Notes: generated by a model from the letters alone, not told the origin. Counted from the first letter of the stretch, positions 8,272 through 17,145 are shown. The stretch: 64,000 bases of DNA from Dyadobacter beijingensis DSM 21582 (GCF_000382205.1 NZ_KB907786.1:558001-622000), one strand, 5' to 3'. Numbers and translations are program-made.

Positions 8272-9309
8272 ATGAAGTTACGTTACACCCTGTTTTCCGG
8301 CATTTTTGCGCTTACGTTGCTGTTAATTACCGAGTTGCTGCTAAGGATGGGGCTGACGTTTTTTGGTTATCCATTCCTGAGGCCGGCAGATTACTTGTTT
8401 ACGCGCTTCTACGATAACATGCAGGAGCTCAGGACGAAAGAGGTACGACGCGGCGGTCCGGTTAAAAGTGTCCTGATCCTCGGCGGCTCCGTGGTAAGCG
8501 CGCCCTTTTCTCACATGGAAAGCCGGCTTGACACCATTTTACGAAAGCATTACGGGCCGGGAGCGGATTTCGCATTCTACAACATAGCCTGTCCGGGGCA
8601 TACTTCACTGGATAATGCATTGAAATACAGCTTGCTCGAAGACCATCGCTTCGATCTGGTGATCTATTACGAGGCCATTAACGAGAACCGGGCGAACAAT
8701 ATTCCGCCGGCGTTATTCAGCGACGACTATACGCATATGCGCTGGTACCACGACATCCACCTGCTGCGTGCGCATCCGGAACTCAACTTTACCGTCATTC
8801 CTTACTTAATACACATAGCGGCCAGTCACTTGCGCGACCGGCTCATTCACCAAACGTATATCAGCATGGAACAGGTTGATCCGCAGTTTGAGCAGTATGG
8901 CGCTGATATCAAAACAGGCGCATCGTACCGGAAAAACATGGAGCAGATCATACAAATCGCGCGAAAACGAGGCGATAGATTGCTGCTTATGAGTTACGCC
9001 TCCTATTTTCCTCCGCACGTCATACTGACTGGCGAGCAGCAAGATATGGATCATTTTGCAGGTTGCCGATTCGCGTCGCCGACGCTGATTTGGGGCCGGC
9101 CTGAGAATGTCAAAAAGGGAATCGACGTGCACAATGCAATTTTGAGATCGCTGGTGCGGCAATACCGGCCGATGTTCCTGGACATGGAAGCCCGCATGCC
9201 GAAGGAACAAAATTTGTTCTGTGATGTCTGTCATTTGAGCGAACCCGGTGCCCAGCGATTTGCCCATGAAATTGTAGAATTTATCATACGGCACAAAATA
9301 CTGGAATAG
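8272..9309 (+). CDS. Membrane-anchored SGNH/GDSL-like protein
   Basis: A 345-aa protein with an N-terminal membrane segment (~7-30, TLFSGIFALTLLLITELLL), so the rest probably lies in the periplasm. The C-terminal part reads as an SGNH-hydrolase fold: block I LILGGSVVS carries the nucleophile Ser, INENRANN could supply the oxyanion Asn, and DVCHLSEPGAQRFA is the Asp-x-x-His block V. Family members deacylate or acylate glycans and lipids. It precedes the carbamoyltransferase by ~95 bases on the same strand and probably belongs to the same module. The substrate is unknown. Confidence 0.7.
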   Translation: MKLRYTLFSGIFALTLLLITELLLRMGLTFFGYPFLRPADYLFTRFYDNMQELRTKEVRRGGPVKSVLILGGSVVSAPFSHMESRLDTILRKHYGPGADFAFYNIACPGHTSLDNALKYSLLEDHRFDLVIYYEAINENRANNIPPALFSDDYTHMRWYHDIHLLRAHPELNFTVIPYLIHIAASHLRDRLIHQTYISMEQVDPQFEQYGADIKTGASYRKNMEQIIQIARKRGDRLLLMSYASYFPPHVILTGEQQDMDHFAGCRFASPTLIWGRPENVKKGIDVHNAILRSLVRQYRPMFLDMEARMPKEQNLFCDVCHLSEPGAQRFAHEIVEFIIRHKILE

Positions 9310-9403
9310 CGAAGCGGGTGTCGTTTCTTCAAAATGCTTATCTTGCACGCCTTTTGAACGGTGAAGTGAGGTAAACTAGACATGGTATTTTAAACACGCT
9401 TGA

Positions 9404-11266
9404 ATGAAAATTTTAGGTATTTCGGCTTTCTATCACGACTCGGCCGCTGCGCTTATTGACAATGGTGAAATCGTGGCCGCAGCACAGGAAGAGCGCTTCA
9501 CCCGTAAAAAACACGACCCCGGTTTCCCCTCTAATGCAGTTGCATTTTGCCTCGAATACGGCGGGCTGTCCATCAACGAACTGGACGCGATTGTTTTCTA
9601 CGACAAGCCGCTTTTGAAATTTGAAAGATTGCTGGAAACCTACTACGCTTTCGCTCCGAAAGGGGTACGCTCGTTTTTGACGGCAATGCCTGTATGGATC
9701 AAGGAAAAGATGTTCCTGAAACGGCTGATCAACGAAGAGCTGGAAAAGCTGGGATACGATAAAAAGAAGAAAGTGAAAATGCTCTTCCCGGAGCACCACT
9801 TGTCGCACGCGGCCAGTGCCTATTACCCCTCGCCTTACGACAAATCCGCGATCCTGACCATCGATGGCGTGGGTGAATGGGCAACGGCGTCCATTTGCCT
9901 GGGTGAAGGGAAGGATATCAGCATTCTCAAAGAGCTGCGTTTCCCGCATTCGCTGGGCTTGCTTTACTCCGCATTTACCTATTTTCTGGGCTTCCGCGTG
10001 AACTCAGGGGAATATAAACTGATGGGTCTCGCACCGTACGGTAACCCGTCGTCGCCGGACATTAAACGATACGAAGAAATTATACTGAAAGACCTCATCG
10101 ACCTGAAAGAGGACGGCTCGGTTTGGCTTAACCAGGAGTATTTCGACTATGCTACCGGCCTGAAAATGGTCAATGAGCACAAATGGGAGGCATTGTTCGG
10201 TTTCAAAACCCGCCGACCGGAGGATGCGCTCGAAGCGGTGCATTGTAACCTTGGGCTGGCGATCCAGAACATTACCGAAGAAGCCGTGGTAAGAATGGCG
10301 AAAGAGGCCAAACGCCTTACCGGCGCCGATTACCTTTGTATGGCGGGTGGTGTCGCACTAAACTGTGTATCAAACGGTAAGCTCCAAAAGGCGAATATTT
10401 TCAAAGACATATTCATCCAACCCGCTGCCGGTGACGCCGGGGGGGCGTTAGGTGCCGCGCAAGCTGCATATCATATTTATTTCGGTCAGGACAGGAAGGT
10501 AACCTGGCACGCGGACGCCATGCGTGGCTCCTACCTCGGACCTACGTTCTCCGACCTCGACGTGGCACTGACGGCCAAGAAATACAAGGCCGTTTACACC
10601 CATTACGAGAATTTCAAAGACCTCGCGCAGGAAACGGCCCGTGTACTGGCGGAAGGCAACGTGGTAGGCTGGGTGCAGGGCCGGATGGAGTTCGGGCCGC
10701 GCGCATTGGGCGGGCGGAGCATCCTCGGCGACCCGCGCAATGCCGAAATGCAGAAGAAGCTCAATCTGAAAATTAAATATCGGGAGTCGTTCCGGCCCTT
10801 TGCGCCATCGGTACTGGCCGAGGATTGTTCGGATTACTTCGATTACGACGGTATTTCACCTTATATGCTGCTGGTCCATCCCGTGGCTGAGAGCCGTCGC
10901 AAGCCGGTGCCGGCCAATTATGGCTCGCTGGACTTGCGTGAGAAGCTTTATTTCGAACGCTCTGACCTGCCTTCGATCACGCACATCGACTATTCGGCGC
11001 GCATTCAAACGGTACATAAGGATACCAACCCGCGCTACTACGACCTGATCGACACGTTTAAGGCTATGACGGGCTATGCGGTGATCGTGAATACGAGCTT
11101 CAACGTACGCGGGGAACCGATCGTTTGCACGCCTAACGACGCTTACCGCTGCTTTATGCGTACTGAAATGGACTACCTCGTGGTAGGAAACTATATTTTC
11201 GACAAAAAGAAGCAGCCCGAGTGGCTGGAAAAAGATAATTGGAAGGAAGAATTCGTTCTTGACTAA
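9404..11266 (+). CDS. O-carbamoyltransferase, NodU/CmcH/SxtI family
   Basis: Transfers a carbamoyl group from carbamoyl phosphate via carbamoyl-AMP to a hydroxyl of a sugar or small molecule. It is 620 aa, full length. The N-terminal Kae1-like domain begins MKILGISAFYHDSAAALI with AAAQEERFTRKKHD, and the metal-binding HHLSHAASAYYPSPY is at ~128-142. The C-terminal carbamoyl-phosphate domain shows QGRMEFGPRALGGRSILGDP and NTSFNVRGEPIVCTPNDA. It lies between two SGNH-type genes and is followed by DUF5989 and SxtJ-like membrane proteins, the set that accompanies SxtI-type transferases. This points to a lipid- or glycan-linked acceptor at the membrane (inference). Confidence 0.9.
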   Translation: MKILGISAFYHDSAAALIDNGEIVAAAQEERFTRKKHDPGFPSNAVAFCLEYGGLSINELDAIVFYDKPLLKFERLLETYYAFAPKGVRSFLTAMPVWIKEKMFLKRLINEELEKLGYDKKKKVKMLFPEHHLSHAASAYYPSPYDKSAILTIDGVGEWATASICLGEGKDISILKELRFPHSLGLLYSAFTYFLGFRVNSGEYKLMGLAPYGNPSSPDIKRYEEIILKDLIDLKEDGSVWLNQEYFDYATGLKMVNEHKWEALFGFKTRRPEDALEAVHCNLGLAIQNITEEAVVRMAKEAKRLTGADYLCMAGGVALNCVSNGKLQKANIFKDIFIQPAAGDAGGALGAAQAAYHIYFGQDRKVTWHADAMRGSYLGPTFSDLDVALTAKKYKAVYTHYENFKDLAQETARVLAEGNVVGWVQGRMEFGPRALGGRSILGDPRNAEMQKKLNLKIKYRESFRPFAPSVLAEDCSDYFDYDGISPYMLLVHPVAESRRKPVPANYGSLDLREKLYFERSDLPSITHIDYSARIQTVHKDTNPRYYDLIDTFKAMTGYAVIVNTSFNVRGEPIVCTPNDAYRCFMRTEMDYLVVGNYIFDKKKQPEWLEKDNWKEEFVLD

Positions 11267-11292
11267 TCCTCTATCATTGAGCACCCGAAATA

Positions 11293-12414
11293 ATGGCATC
11301 TAAAATTGTTACCAGTATCATCCGCATTCTGTTCCTGGGATTGCTGTTTGTGTTCCTTTTTTATCCGGACAAGTTTCACATCAAATTCGACTATCCGGGC
11401 TATCCGCAAAGCGACAGCTGGCACGTACGGCTCGCCAAATTCGCATTCTGGTTCCTGCTGATCATCGAAATCCTGCGCATATTCTATTACGGCGTAGTGA
11501 AAAGTAAGGCCAAAGGGCTGGTAGCCAACATCGTGACGATCGTGACGCCGCTGATTGTCGTGCTTATTTTCCTGGAAATCATCTTCATGTACGTGCCGCA
11601 AAGCCACGAAGGAGTGCTTTCGAAAGCGTCACAGATATGGTGGGAAAAGTACTGGAAGCCTGTGAATTCACTCGGCTACCACGATAAGGAGGTCCAGAAT
11701 GAGCCCGGCAAGAAAAAGATACTCGTCATCGGAGATTCATTTGCGGCGGGGCATGGCCTGAAAGACGTGAACGAGCGCTTTTCAAATATGCTTGAAGCGA
11801 AACTGGGAGCGGATAAATACACCATTTATAACCTCGGCATGTCGGGCGCGGACACGCGCGACGAGGTGAAGCGCTTGCAGGATTTCCCCGTCAAACCGGA
11901 CATGATCATTCTCGAATACTTCCCGAACGACATCGAAAAAGTAGGCCGCGAAAAAGGACTCACACTCACCGGAGCGGAACCGTACGCCGACCTCACCGGG
12001 CCGATGGCAACAGTCGTGAAGCGTTTTTATCTGCCCAATTTCATTTACTGGCAGCTCCCGCACACAGGTTTCAGCACATTTGAAAAATTCGTGCAAACCG
12101 CCTACACCGACACCACGGTCCTGAATGCGCATTTACGCGACCTGTCGGGCATGCTCGCTTACCGCGACAGTACCAAGGCGGAGATGTATGCCGTTTTCAT
12201 CCCGTTCCTGTTCCAGGTTGACAAGAGCGCGGGTTATACCAAGCCTGTGGAACAATACTTGCAGTCGAATAACGTGACGGTGGTCGGTATTAACGATGGC
12301 GTGGTAAAAATACCTGAAAAAGAACGTGTTGTGGGTAAAAATGACGGCCACGGAAGTGCGGCGCTCAACCAGCTCATTGCGGACAGACTGTACCAGGCGA
12401 TTAACAAACGGTAA
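11293..12414 (+). CDS. SGNH/GDSL hydrolase with three N-terminal membrane segments
   Basis: A 373-aa protein. Hydrophobic segments at ~4-24, 50-68 and 76-101 anchor a C-terminal SGNH domain. Block I is KILVIGDSFAAGHGL (nucleophile Ser), the Gly block is NLGMSGADTRDEV, the Asn block is ILEYFPNDIEK, and the final His is in KNDGHGSAALNQLI. All four blocks are present, so the protein is probably catalytically active as an esterase or O-acyltransferase. It begins 26 bases after the carbamoyltransferase stop and is very likely cotranscribed with it, suggesting that both act on the same surface molecule. Confidence 0.82.
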   Translation: MASKIVTSIIRILFLGLLFVFLFYPDKFHIKFDYPGYPQSDSWHVRLAKFAFWFLLIIEILRIFYYGVVKSKAKGLVANIVTIVTPLIVVLIFLEIIFMYVPQSHEGVLSKASQIWWEKYWKPVNSLGYHDKEVQNEPGKKKILVIGDSFAAGHGLKDVNERFSNMLEAKLGADKYTIYNLGMSGADTRDEVKRLQDFPVKPDMIILEYFPNDIEKVGREKGLTLTGAEPYADLTGPMATVVKRFYLPNFIYWQLPHTGFSTFEKFVQTAYTDTTVLNAHLRDLSGMLAYRDSTKAEMYAVFIPFLFQVDKSAGYTKPVEQYLQSNNVTVVGINDGVVKIPEKERVVGKNDGHGSAALNQLIADRLYQAINKR

Positions 12415-12488
12415 CTCATTATTAATGCACGCCGTGTGCATAAAAAGTATTTAAGTCTTACATTTGATTTTCTAAACACTATATTAAA

Positions 12489-12638
12489 ATGGATTTTTTG
12501 ACAGATTTGTTTGCATTTATGAAGGAGCGTAAAAAGTGGTGGCTCGCTCCGGTGATCATCGTCCTGCTCCTGATCGGCGTGTTGATTGTGATCGGTGGTG
12601 GTTCGGCCGTTGCGCCTTTCATCTACACCTTGTTCTGA
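12489..12638 (+). CDS. DUF5989-type small membrane protein (SxtK-like)
   Basis: A 49-aa protein: MDFLTDLFAFMKERKKWW, then a membrane segment LAPVIIVLLLIGVLIVIGGG and a short AVAPFIYTLF tail. The pattern 'F..ERKKWWL.P' plus one membrane helix and the ending P-F-I-Y-x-L-F is that of the DUF5989 family, whose genes sit beside NodU/SxtI-type carbamoyltransferases. It is 74 bases after the SGNH gene and 101 bases before the SxtJ-like gene. The family function is unknown; a role as a small subunit of a membrane carbamoylation complex is inference. Confidence 0.8.
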   Translation: MDFLTDLFAFMKERKKWWLAPVIIVLLLIGVLIVIGGGSAVAPFIYTLF

Positions 12639-12739
12639 TCCTTTCAGTTCAAAAGCAGATCAATCCAGTTCCATTCGAAACCTTCGCTCGGTAGCATTGC
12701 AGCGTGCATTGCTACCGATTCCAATATTACCTTATCAAA

Positions 12740-13108
12740 ATGAGTGAATCCGAAAAAGTCAAAGCGCAGCTCGTGATTGTGACCGGGCTGGTTGTTCTCT
12801 ACTTTATTTTTAAATCCCAATATCCTTACTTCCTCATCGCCGCAGCAGCGGTGGGCATTCTGAGCATCGCGATCCCTGCAGCGGGCGATCTCATTGTGAA
12901 AGGCTGGTACAAGCTGGCGGAAGTGCTCGGGGCGATCAATGGTAAAATTCTCCTGTCGCTGGTGTTTTTCGTAGTCCTTTTCCCAGTGGCATTAATCGCG
13001 AGGCTGTCCAAAAAGAACCCGCTGCACCTGAAAAAGGAAGATTCAGATACCGTATTTACAGAGCGTAACCATAAATACTCCGCAAAAGACCTGGAACAGG
13101 TTTGGTAA
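12740..13108 (+). CDS. SxtJ-like membrane protein
   Basis: A 122-aa protein with three hydrophobic segments (~9-24, ~29-50, ~70-90) and a charged cytoplasmic-looking tail (SKKNPLHLKKEDSDTVFTERNHKYSAKDLEQVW). This layout and the tail, rich in polar residues with F.ERNH.Y...DLE.VW, match SxtJ-family proteins, named from the saxitoxin cluster where sxtI, sxtJ and sxtK are neighbours. The start is set at MSESEKVKAQ; an ATG 36 bases upstream adds residues with no family match. It is the last gene of the module and ends before a bidirectional terminator. The function is unknown. Confidence 0.75.
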   Translation: MSESEKVKAQLVIVTGLVVLYFIFKSQYPYFLIAAAAVGILSIAIPAAGDLIVKGWYKLAEVLGAINGKILLSLVFFVVLFPVALIARLSKKNPLHLKKEDSDTVFTERNHKYSAKDLEQVW

Positions 13109-13179
13109 CATCCGTTCCGTCAGCGCGCTGGAAAATGTACTGATACGTAAACTTCGGAAGTTCAACATCCCATTCAATG

Positions 13180-13208
13180 AAAAAGGCCTGGTTTCAGGCC
13201 TTTTTTTT
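13180..13208 (+). terminator. Bidirectional terminator between the SxtJ-like gene and ppx
   Basis: AAAAAGGCCTG, loop GTTT, CAGGCC, then eight T. Seen from either strand it is a GC-rich hairpin followed by a U-tract, so it can end both convergent transcripts. The last codons and the stop of the phosphatase gene (13194-13196) lie inside the hairpin. Confidence 0.85.
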
Positions 13209-14078
13209 GCGGCACGCCCGCTCGTAAAGTAATTGCAGCATTCCGTCTTTCAGGCCCACGTCGGGAACGTGAATGACGCTTGCGCCTGCCCAGCGCATGG
13301 CCGAGGTATAAATGTCGCCCGCCGGCACGATCACGTCCGCGCGGTCGGGATTGAGTTGCAATTTGTTAATGCGGTCGGCGAGCGAGAACTGGTCGATATA
13401 GTTTCTCATTCGCACGATTTCATCCAGGCTCGTCGAGCTTTCCGTGAGTTTGGATGACAAATCGAAGAGCTTGTTGATATTACCGCCCGTACCCACCGCC
13501 TGGATAGGCTTGCCGTAATCGACATTCTGCTCGATCCATTCCTTGATCTTCATCCAGGCATTCTTGGATTCTTTACCTTCCAAAAGCCGAACAGAACCCA
13601 GTTTGAAAGATTTCGCATTGATTTTCTGCCTGTCCTGGTACAGGTTCAGCTCGGTACTTCCGCCGCCTACGTCGATGTGAATATACTGGCCTTCGCTCAG
13701 CGACTTTACGACCACATTGTTGACCAGTTCGGCTTCCTTCTGTCCGTCGATGATCTGGATGTGAATACCGGTACGCCGCTCGATATGGTCGCGGACGTCC
13801 TGGCCATTGGCCGCCTCGCGCATGGCGGACGTGGAGCAGGCCATAAAATCGTCGACCTCATGGAGTTCCATCAGCAGCTGATAGGCCAGCATGAGTTTCA
13901 TCATCCGGTCTTCGCTCTGTGGCGTAATGCGTCCCTGTGTGAACACATCGTGTCCCAGGCGAAGCGGAAAACGTACGTATTCGACTTTCTTGAAGCGTGA
14001 AATGCCTTCGTCATGCAGAACGGAAGAGATCTGCATACGGGCACCATTGGATCCGATATCGATGGCTGCGAATTTCAA
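13194..14078 (-). CDS. ppx: Ppx/GppA family exopolyphosphatase/pppGpp phosphatase
   Basis: Hydrolyses terminal phosphates of polyphosphate and/or pppGpp, in the cytoplasm. The 294-aa product has the actin-like ATPase-fold phosphate loops FAAIDIGSNGARMQI (~3-17) and IHIDVGGGSTELNLY (~133-147), ACSTSAMREAANG with the conserved AxRxAxN-type catalytic region, and QAVGTGGNINKL. It has only the two N-terminal domains and lacks the HD-like C-terminal extension of E. coli Ppx (513 aa), as is common in Bacteroidota. Polyphosphate and pppGpp preference cannot be separated by sequence. Its stop codon overlaps the convergent terminator. Confidence 0.85.
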   Translation of the reverse strand: MKFAAIDIGSNGARMQISSVLHDEGISRFKKVEYVRFPLRLGHDVFTQGRITPQSEDRMMKLMLAYQLLMELHEVDDFMACSTSAMREAANGQDVRDHIERRTGIHIQIIDGQKEAELVNNVVVKSLSEGQYIHIDVGGGSTELNLYQDRQKINAKSFKLGSVRLLEGKESKNAWMKIKEWIEQNVDYGKPIQAVGTGGNINKLFDLSSKLTESSTSLDEIVRMRNYIDQFSLADRINKLQLNPDRADVIVPAGDIYTSAMRWAGASVIHVPDVGLKDGMLQLLYERACRKKKA

Positions 14079-14170
14079 AAGCTCGTCAAATAGGGGAAGT
14101 TAATAAAGGCCAAAAATAGAGTTTCGCGGACAAGTTTCAATACCTGCCCGCGAAACTTCCTGCGTAAAAA

Positions 14171-15706
14171 CTACATTTGACGGCCAATCTGGTACAATAG
14201 CTTCACTTTCAGGCCAGGTCCGGCGCTCTGTCTCAGCGGTGTACTCGCCTTGAAATAATTGAACCAGTAAGCCTCGGCCTGCACGACGATCGGGTGCCAG
14301 GTTTTCTCGACGCCCACTGCAAAATTCATGGAAGTAATCGCCGAAAGGTCCCCGCTTTTGGAGATCGTCTGGTTGAAGAATTCGTTTTTAGGGCCGCGGC
14401 AATCGAAAGAAATCGTTTCCCTGGACGAGAGCTTGATATTCGTTCCCATGCTCGCATAGTAGGCCCAATCGTCCTTCATTGTATTGCGGAAAGCCAGGGT
14501 AAGCGGCATTTGTACCACGCTCTGGTCGATTTTGATATTGTACAAGTTAAATATCAGCGGTACTTCGCCCGGGTGGGCCGTTTTAAAATCCCTGCGATTT
14601 TTCTCCCTGAAAACCGTTTCGTTGAAGAACTCGGCCGGTTTCACTTTCAGCCAGGTAATGCCCGCCGCAATAGAGAATTTCTTCTTGATAATGACTTCCC
14701 CGAGCACCGTTTTACCCGAACCATTCCCTTCTACCTGGTAGCCCGCACCGAAGCGATAAGGCGTTTTGAGCGGCAGTTTCGGGATGACACTCTCGGTTTG
14801 CGCCACCTGCTCGGCCTTCTTACCTGAAACAGGCGCTTTGGCGATCTGCATATGATTGGCAAGCAATGCTTTTTGGACCTGTCGGCTCGAAAGCTTGCCG
14901 GCGAGTTCATACTGCATTTTCCGTTTCAGGGAGGTGCCGGTATTCATTTCAATCGGGGCGTCGATGGATGCGATCTCGAAATGCGCATCGAACGTCCGCG
15001 CATTGCCTGGTGCTATCGGTGGATTGACCGCACTGCCGGAATGGGCATTCGCTCCGGTTGGCTGCCCTGCCCCGGCATATTGGCCTGAAAGCGTATTGCC
15101 TGCCAGGCCTTGCGCCGAAACCTGCGATGCACCGCCGGCATTGCCAGGAGAGACGGCCGATTTTTCGGCATTGACTATCCCGGCACCAGCTCCCGGTGCA
15201 GCAGCGCTGTTGTCAGCGAGCGGCAATGCAGGCCGGATCGTTCCACTTTCAGCAGGCCCTTCTGTGTAAGCTGCCGCGGAACCGGTTTCGGCGAGGTCCC
15301 CGCGCAATGGTTGCCGGAAGCGGCTCAGCTGTCTGTAAAGCTTGCTTGTACGGGCCGAGGCCTGCAAGCTCTGGCCGTCGGGCGCGGTTTGCAGCACATA
15401 CACCGTATCCGTTTTCGCTACTTGTGCGGGCTGGTTGCGGATGACTTCGATCTGGCTTTGCAGGTTTTTCACATCCTGTACCAGATGGTCGTTTTGAGAG
15501 AGCTGGTTGACATACAAAAACGCCATCACCGACGTCACAGAAGCGGCGGCGGCGTACCCGATCCAGGAACCATACTGTTGCAGGAACGACGGCGGGGTGT
15601 GCGTTTGCATATGATTTTGCATGCGGGCCCAGTCCTGCTCTTGAAAGTCCGGTTCGATACTCTCTAATTTTCGACGTATAGTGTTCTCAAATTTATTAGT
15701 TTTCAT
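14171..15706 (-). CDS. Probable envelope-spanning anti-sigma factor with outer-membrane barrel-like C-terminus
   Basis: A 511-aa protein whose ATG (15704-15706) overlaps the end of the ECF sigma factor gene by 11 bases, implying coupled translation. Layout: cytoplasmic N-terminus with EQDWARMQNHM (~24-33), typical of anti-sigma partners; one membrane helix (~48-67); a coiled-coil-like stretch (~68-95); a Gly/Ala/Pro/Ser-rich linker (~135-245); and a C-terminal ~210 residues of alternating polar/aromatic strands that begin YRFGAGYQVEG and run to LKVKLLYQIG. The order matches the dual membrane-spanning anti-sigma (Dma) proteins described in Bacteroides, in which one chain links the cytoplasm to the outer membrane. 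The barrel is inferred from strand pattern; the last residue is Met, not the usual aromatic. Confidence 0.6.
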   Translation of the reverse strand: MKTNKFENTIRRKLESIEPDFQEQDWARMQNHMQTHTPPSFLQQYGSWIGYAAAASVTSVMAFLYVNQLSQNDHLVQDVKNLQSQIEVIRNQPAQVAKTDTVYVLQTAPDGQSLQASARTSKLYRQLSRFRQPLRGDLAETGSAAAYTEGPAESGTIRPALPLADNSAAAPGAGAGIVNAEKSAVSPGNAGGASQVSAQGLAGNTLSGQYAGAGQPTGANAHSGSAVNPPIAPGNARTFDAHFEIASIDAPIEMNTGTSLKRKMQYELAGKLSSRQVQKALLANHMQIAKAPVSGKKAEQVAQTESVIPKLPLKTPYRFGAGYQVEGNGSGKTVLGEVIIKKKFSIAAGITWLKVKPAEFFNETVFREKNRRDFKTAHPGEVPLIFNLYNIKIDQSVVQMPLTLAFRNTMKDDWAYYASMGTNIKLSSRETISFDCRGPKNEFFNQTISKSGDLSAITSMNFAVGVEKTWHPIVVQAEAYWFNYFKASTPLRQSAGPGLKVKLLYQIGRQM

Positions 15707-16310
15707 TGCCTCTGAATGACTTAACGGCCCAATCACTTGGGAAGAGATGTGGGTAATATTGTTTGATCAAATGCTGCAAGCGGGCCCGGGCGCGAACATA
15801 ATGCGATCGCACGGTCGCCTCATTGATTTGCAGCAGGTCTGCTATCTCACGATGATTGTAGCCATCCACCACGTATAACAAAAATACATTCTTATAAACT
15901 GGTTTGATCTGTTGGATCAGTTCCAGTATTTCCTCAGCAGTGATCTGGCTTATTACATCTTCATCGAATTTGGGATAAGGGGCGTCTTCCAGCGCGATCA
16001 CATCTTCCGTATGCTTTTTGTGCTTCCGGTAATAGCTGATCGCCGTGTTCACCATGATCGTCCGCAGCCACGCCTTGAACGGGTGGTTGGGATCGTACTT
16101 TCCCAGGTTGTTGAATACTTTGAAAAATCCTTCATTCAAAACTTCCTCAGCTTCCTCGGTGGTGCCGGTGTAGCGCAGGCAAATGCTTTTAGAATAACCA
16201 AAATACTGCTTATATAAATGCCTCTGCGCCTGGTTATCCCCGGCAATACACGCCGCTACCACCGACTCAAAGTCGTTTTCGTTAAAAGATATTTTTCTTC
16301 TAAAAAGCAA
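15696..16310 (-). CDS. ECF RNA polymerase sigma factor
   Basis: A 204-aa sigma-70 family, ECF-type factor. Region 2 runs from ~25 to 95 (RHLYKQYFGYSKSICLRYTG, EEVLNEGFFKVFNNL, HPFKAWLRTIMVNTAISYYR). Region 4 with its helix-turn-helix is at ~140-190 (PVYKNVFLLYVVDGYNHREIADLL, NEATVRSHYVRARARL). It directs RNA polymerase to a stress or envelope regulon. The downstream overlapping gene encodes the probable membrane anti-sigma factor. It is transcribed divergently from the PepSY-like lipoprotein gene, a candidate target. It lacks the TonB-receptor context of SusC/D-linked sigma factors. Confidence 0.93.
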   Translation of the reverse strand: MLFRRKISFNENDFESVVAACIAGDNQAQRHLYKQYFGYSKSICLRYTGTTEEAEEVLNEGFFKVFNNLGKYDPNHPFKAWLRTIMVNTAISYYRKHKKHTEDVIALEDAPYPKFDEDVISQITAEEILELIQQIKPVYKNVFLLYVVDGYNHREIADLLQINEATVRSHYVRARARLQHLIKQYYPHLFPSDWAVKSFRGNEN

Positions 16311-16530
16311 GGTCAGGGTATCAAGTTGTCAGGGATAGAATTACTCTCATTGGATTACGTCCCTGCGCGCGTATCTGTTGCAAAAAATTACGAAAACTTT
16401 TCCGTGTTCGAAAACGCGGATAGTCACGAAAAAAATCGAAAAAAATGCATCAGCCATGCAACACGGGCTTTCCAGGGGGCGTAAAGGCAGATAACAGTTT
16501 GATACTTTCACAAAAACCCGTGAGTATATC

Positions 16531-17145
16531 ATGAAAAAAGTTTCTCTTTTGCTGGTAGTGTTGGCAGGCATCTGGTTTACGGCCTGTCAGAAGAATAGCG
16601 AGTCGTTGGACCCTCAGACTGAGGCGGGTGATTTTGAAACGGTAGTGGAATCGGCAGCGAGGTATGCGGTATTGACCGACTCGGTGACCGTAGGTAAATG
16701 CAAAGGGAAACTGACGGAAGTGGCAACGGCCGACCTGCCCGCTGCGGTAACCGCTTACATCGACAGTGCTTACGCGGGTTCGGAGATTAAATATGCGGCA
16801 AAAGACCAGTCGGGCAAGATTGTTGTAGCGATCACGCTGGCCGACGGAACGGTAAAAGGGTTGTTCTTCGATGCGAACGGCGCTTTCAAAGCGGAGCTGA
16901 AACAGCATGTGCACAAGGCGAAACTGACCAAAATCGAAGCGAGCGCATTGCCGGCGAATGTGACGGGCTACATTACCTCCAACTACGCGGGAGCGGAAAT
17001 CAAACTGGCCGGTACGAACGATACCGGGGAATATTATGTAGGAATATTGGTAGATGAGAAAGTGAAAGTGCTCCTATTCAATGCCGACGGATCGTTCAAT
17101 AAGGAACTGGAAAAACCCGTGGGACGGGGCCATAAGAGACATTAA
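16531..17145 (+). CDS. Lipoprotein with two PepSY-like repeats
   Basis: A 204-aa exported protein. MKKVSLLLVVLAGIWFTAC is a signal peptide with a lipobox Cys at residue 19. Two ~75-residue repeats follow: LPAAVTAYIDSAYAGSEIKYA…TVKGLFFDANGAFKAEL and LPANVTGYITSNYAGAEIKLA…KVKVLLFNADGSFNKEL. The 'LP..V..YI...Y.GAEI..A' pattern is that of the PepSY-like (putative beta-lactamase-inhibitor-like) family of secreted Bacteroidota proteins. It ends in a basic GRGHKRH tail. The role is unknown; binding a peptide, a hydrolase or cations has been suggested for such folds. It is read divergently from the sigma factor gene and may belong to its regulon. Confidence 0.75.
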   Translation: MKKVSLLLVVLAGIWFTACQKNSESLDPQTEAGDFETVVESAARYAVLTDSVTVGKCKGKLTEVATADLPAAVTAYIDSAYAGSEIKYAAKDQSGKIVVAITLADGTVKGLFFDANGAFKAELKQHVHKAKLTKIEASALPANVTGYITSNYAGAEIKLAGTNDTGEYYVGILVDEKVKVLLFNADGSFNKELEKPVGRGHKRH

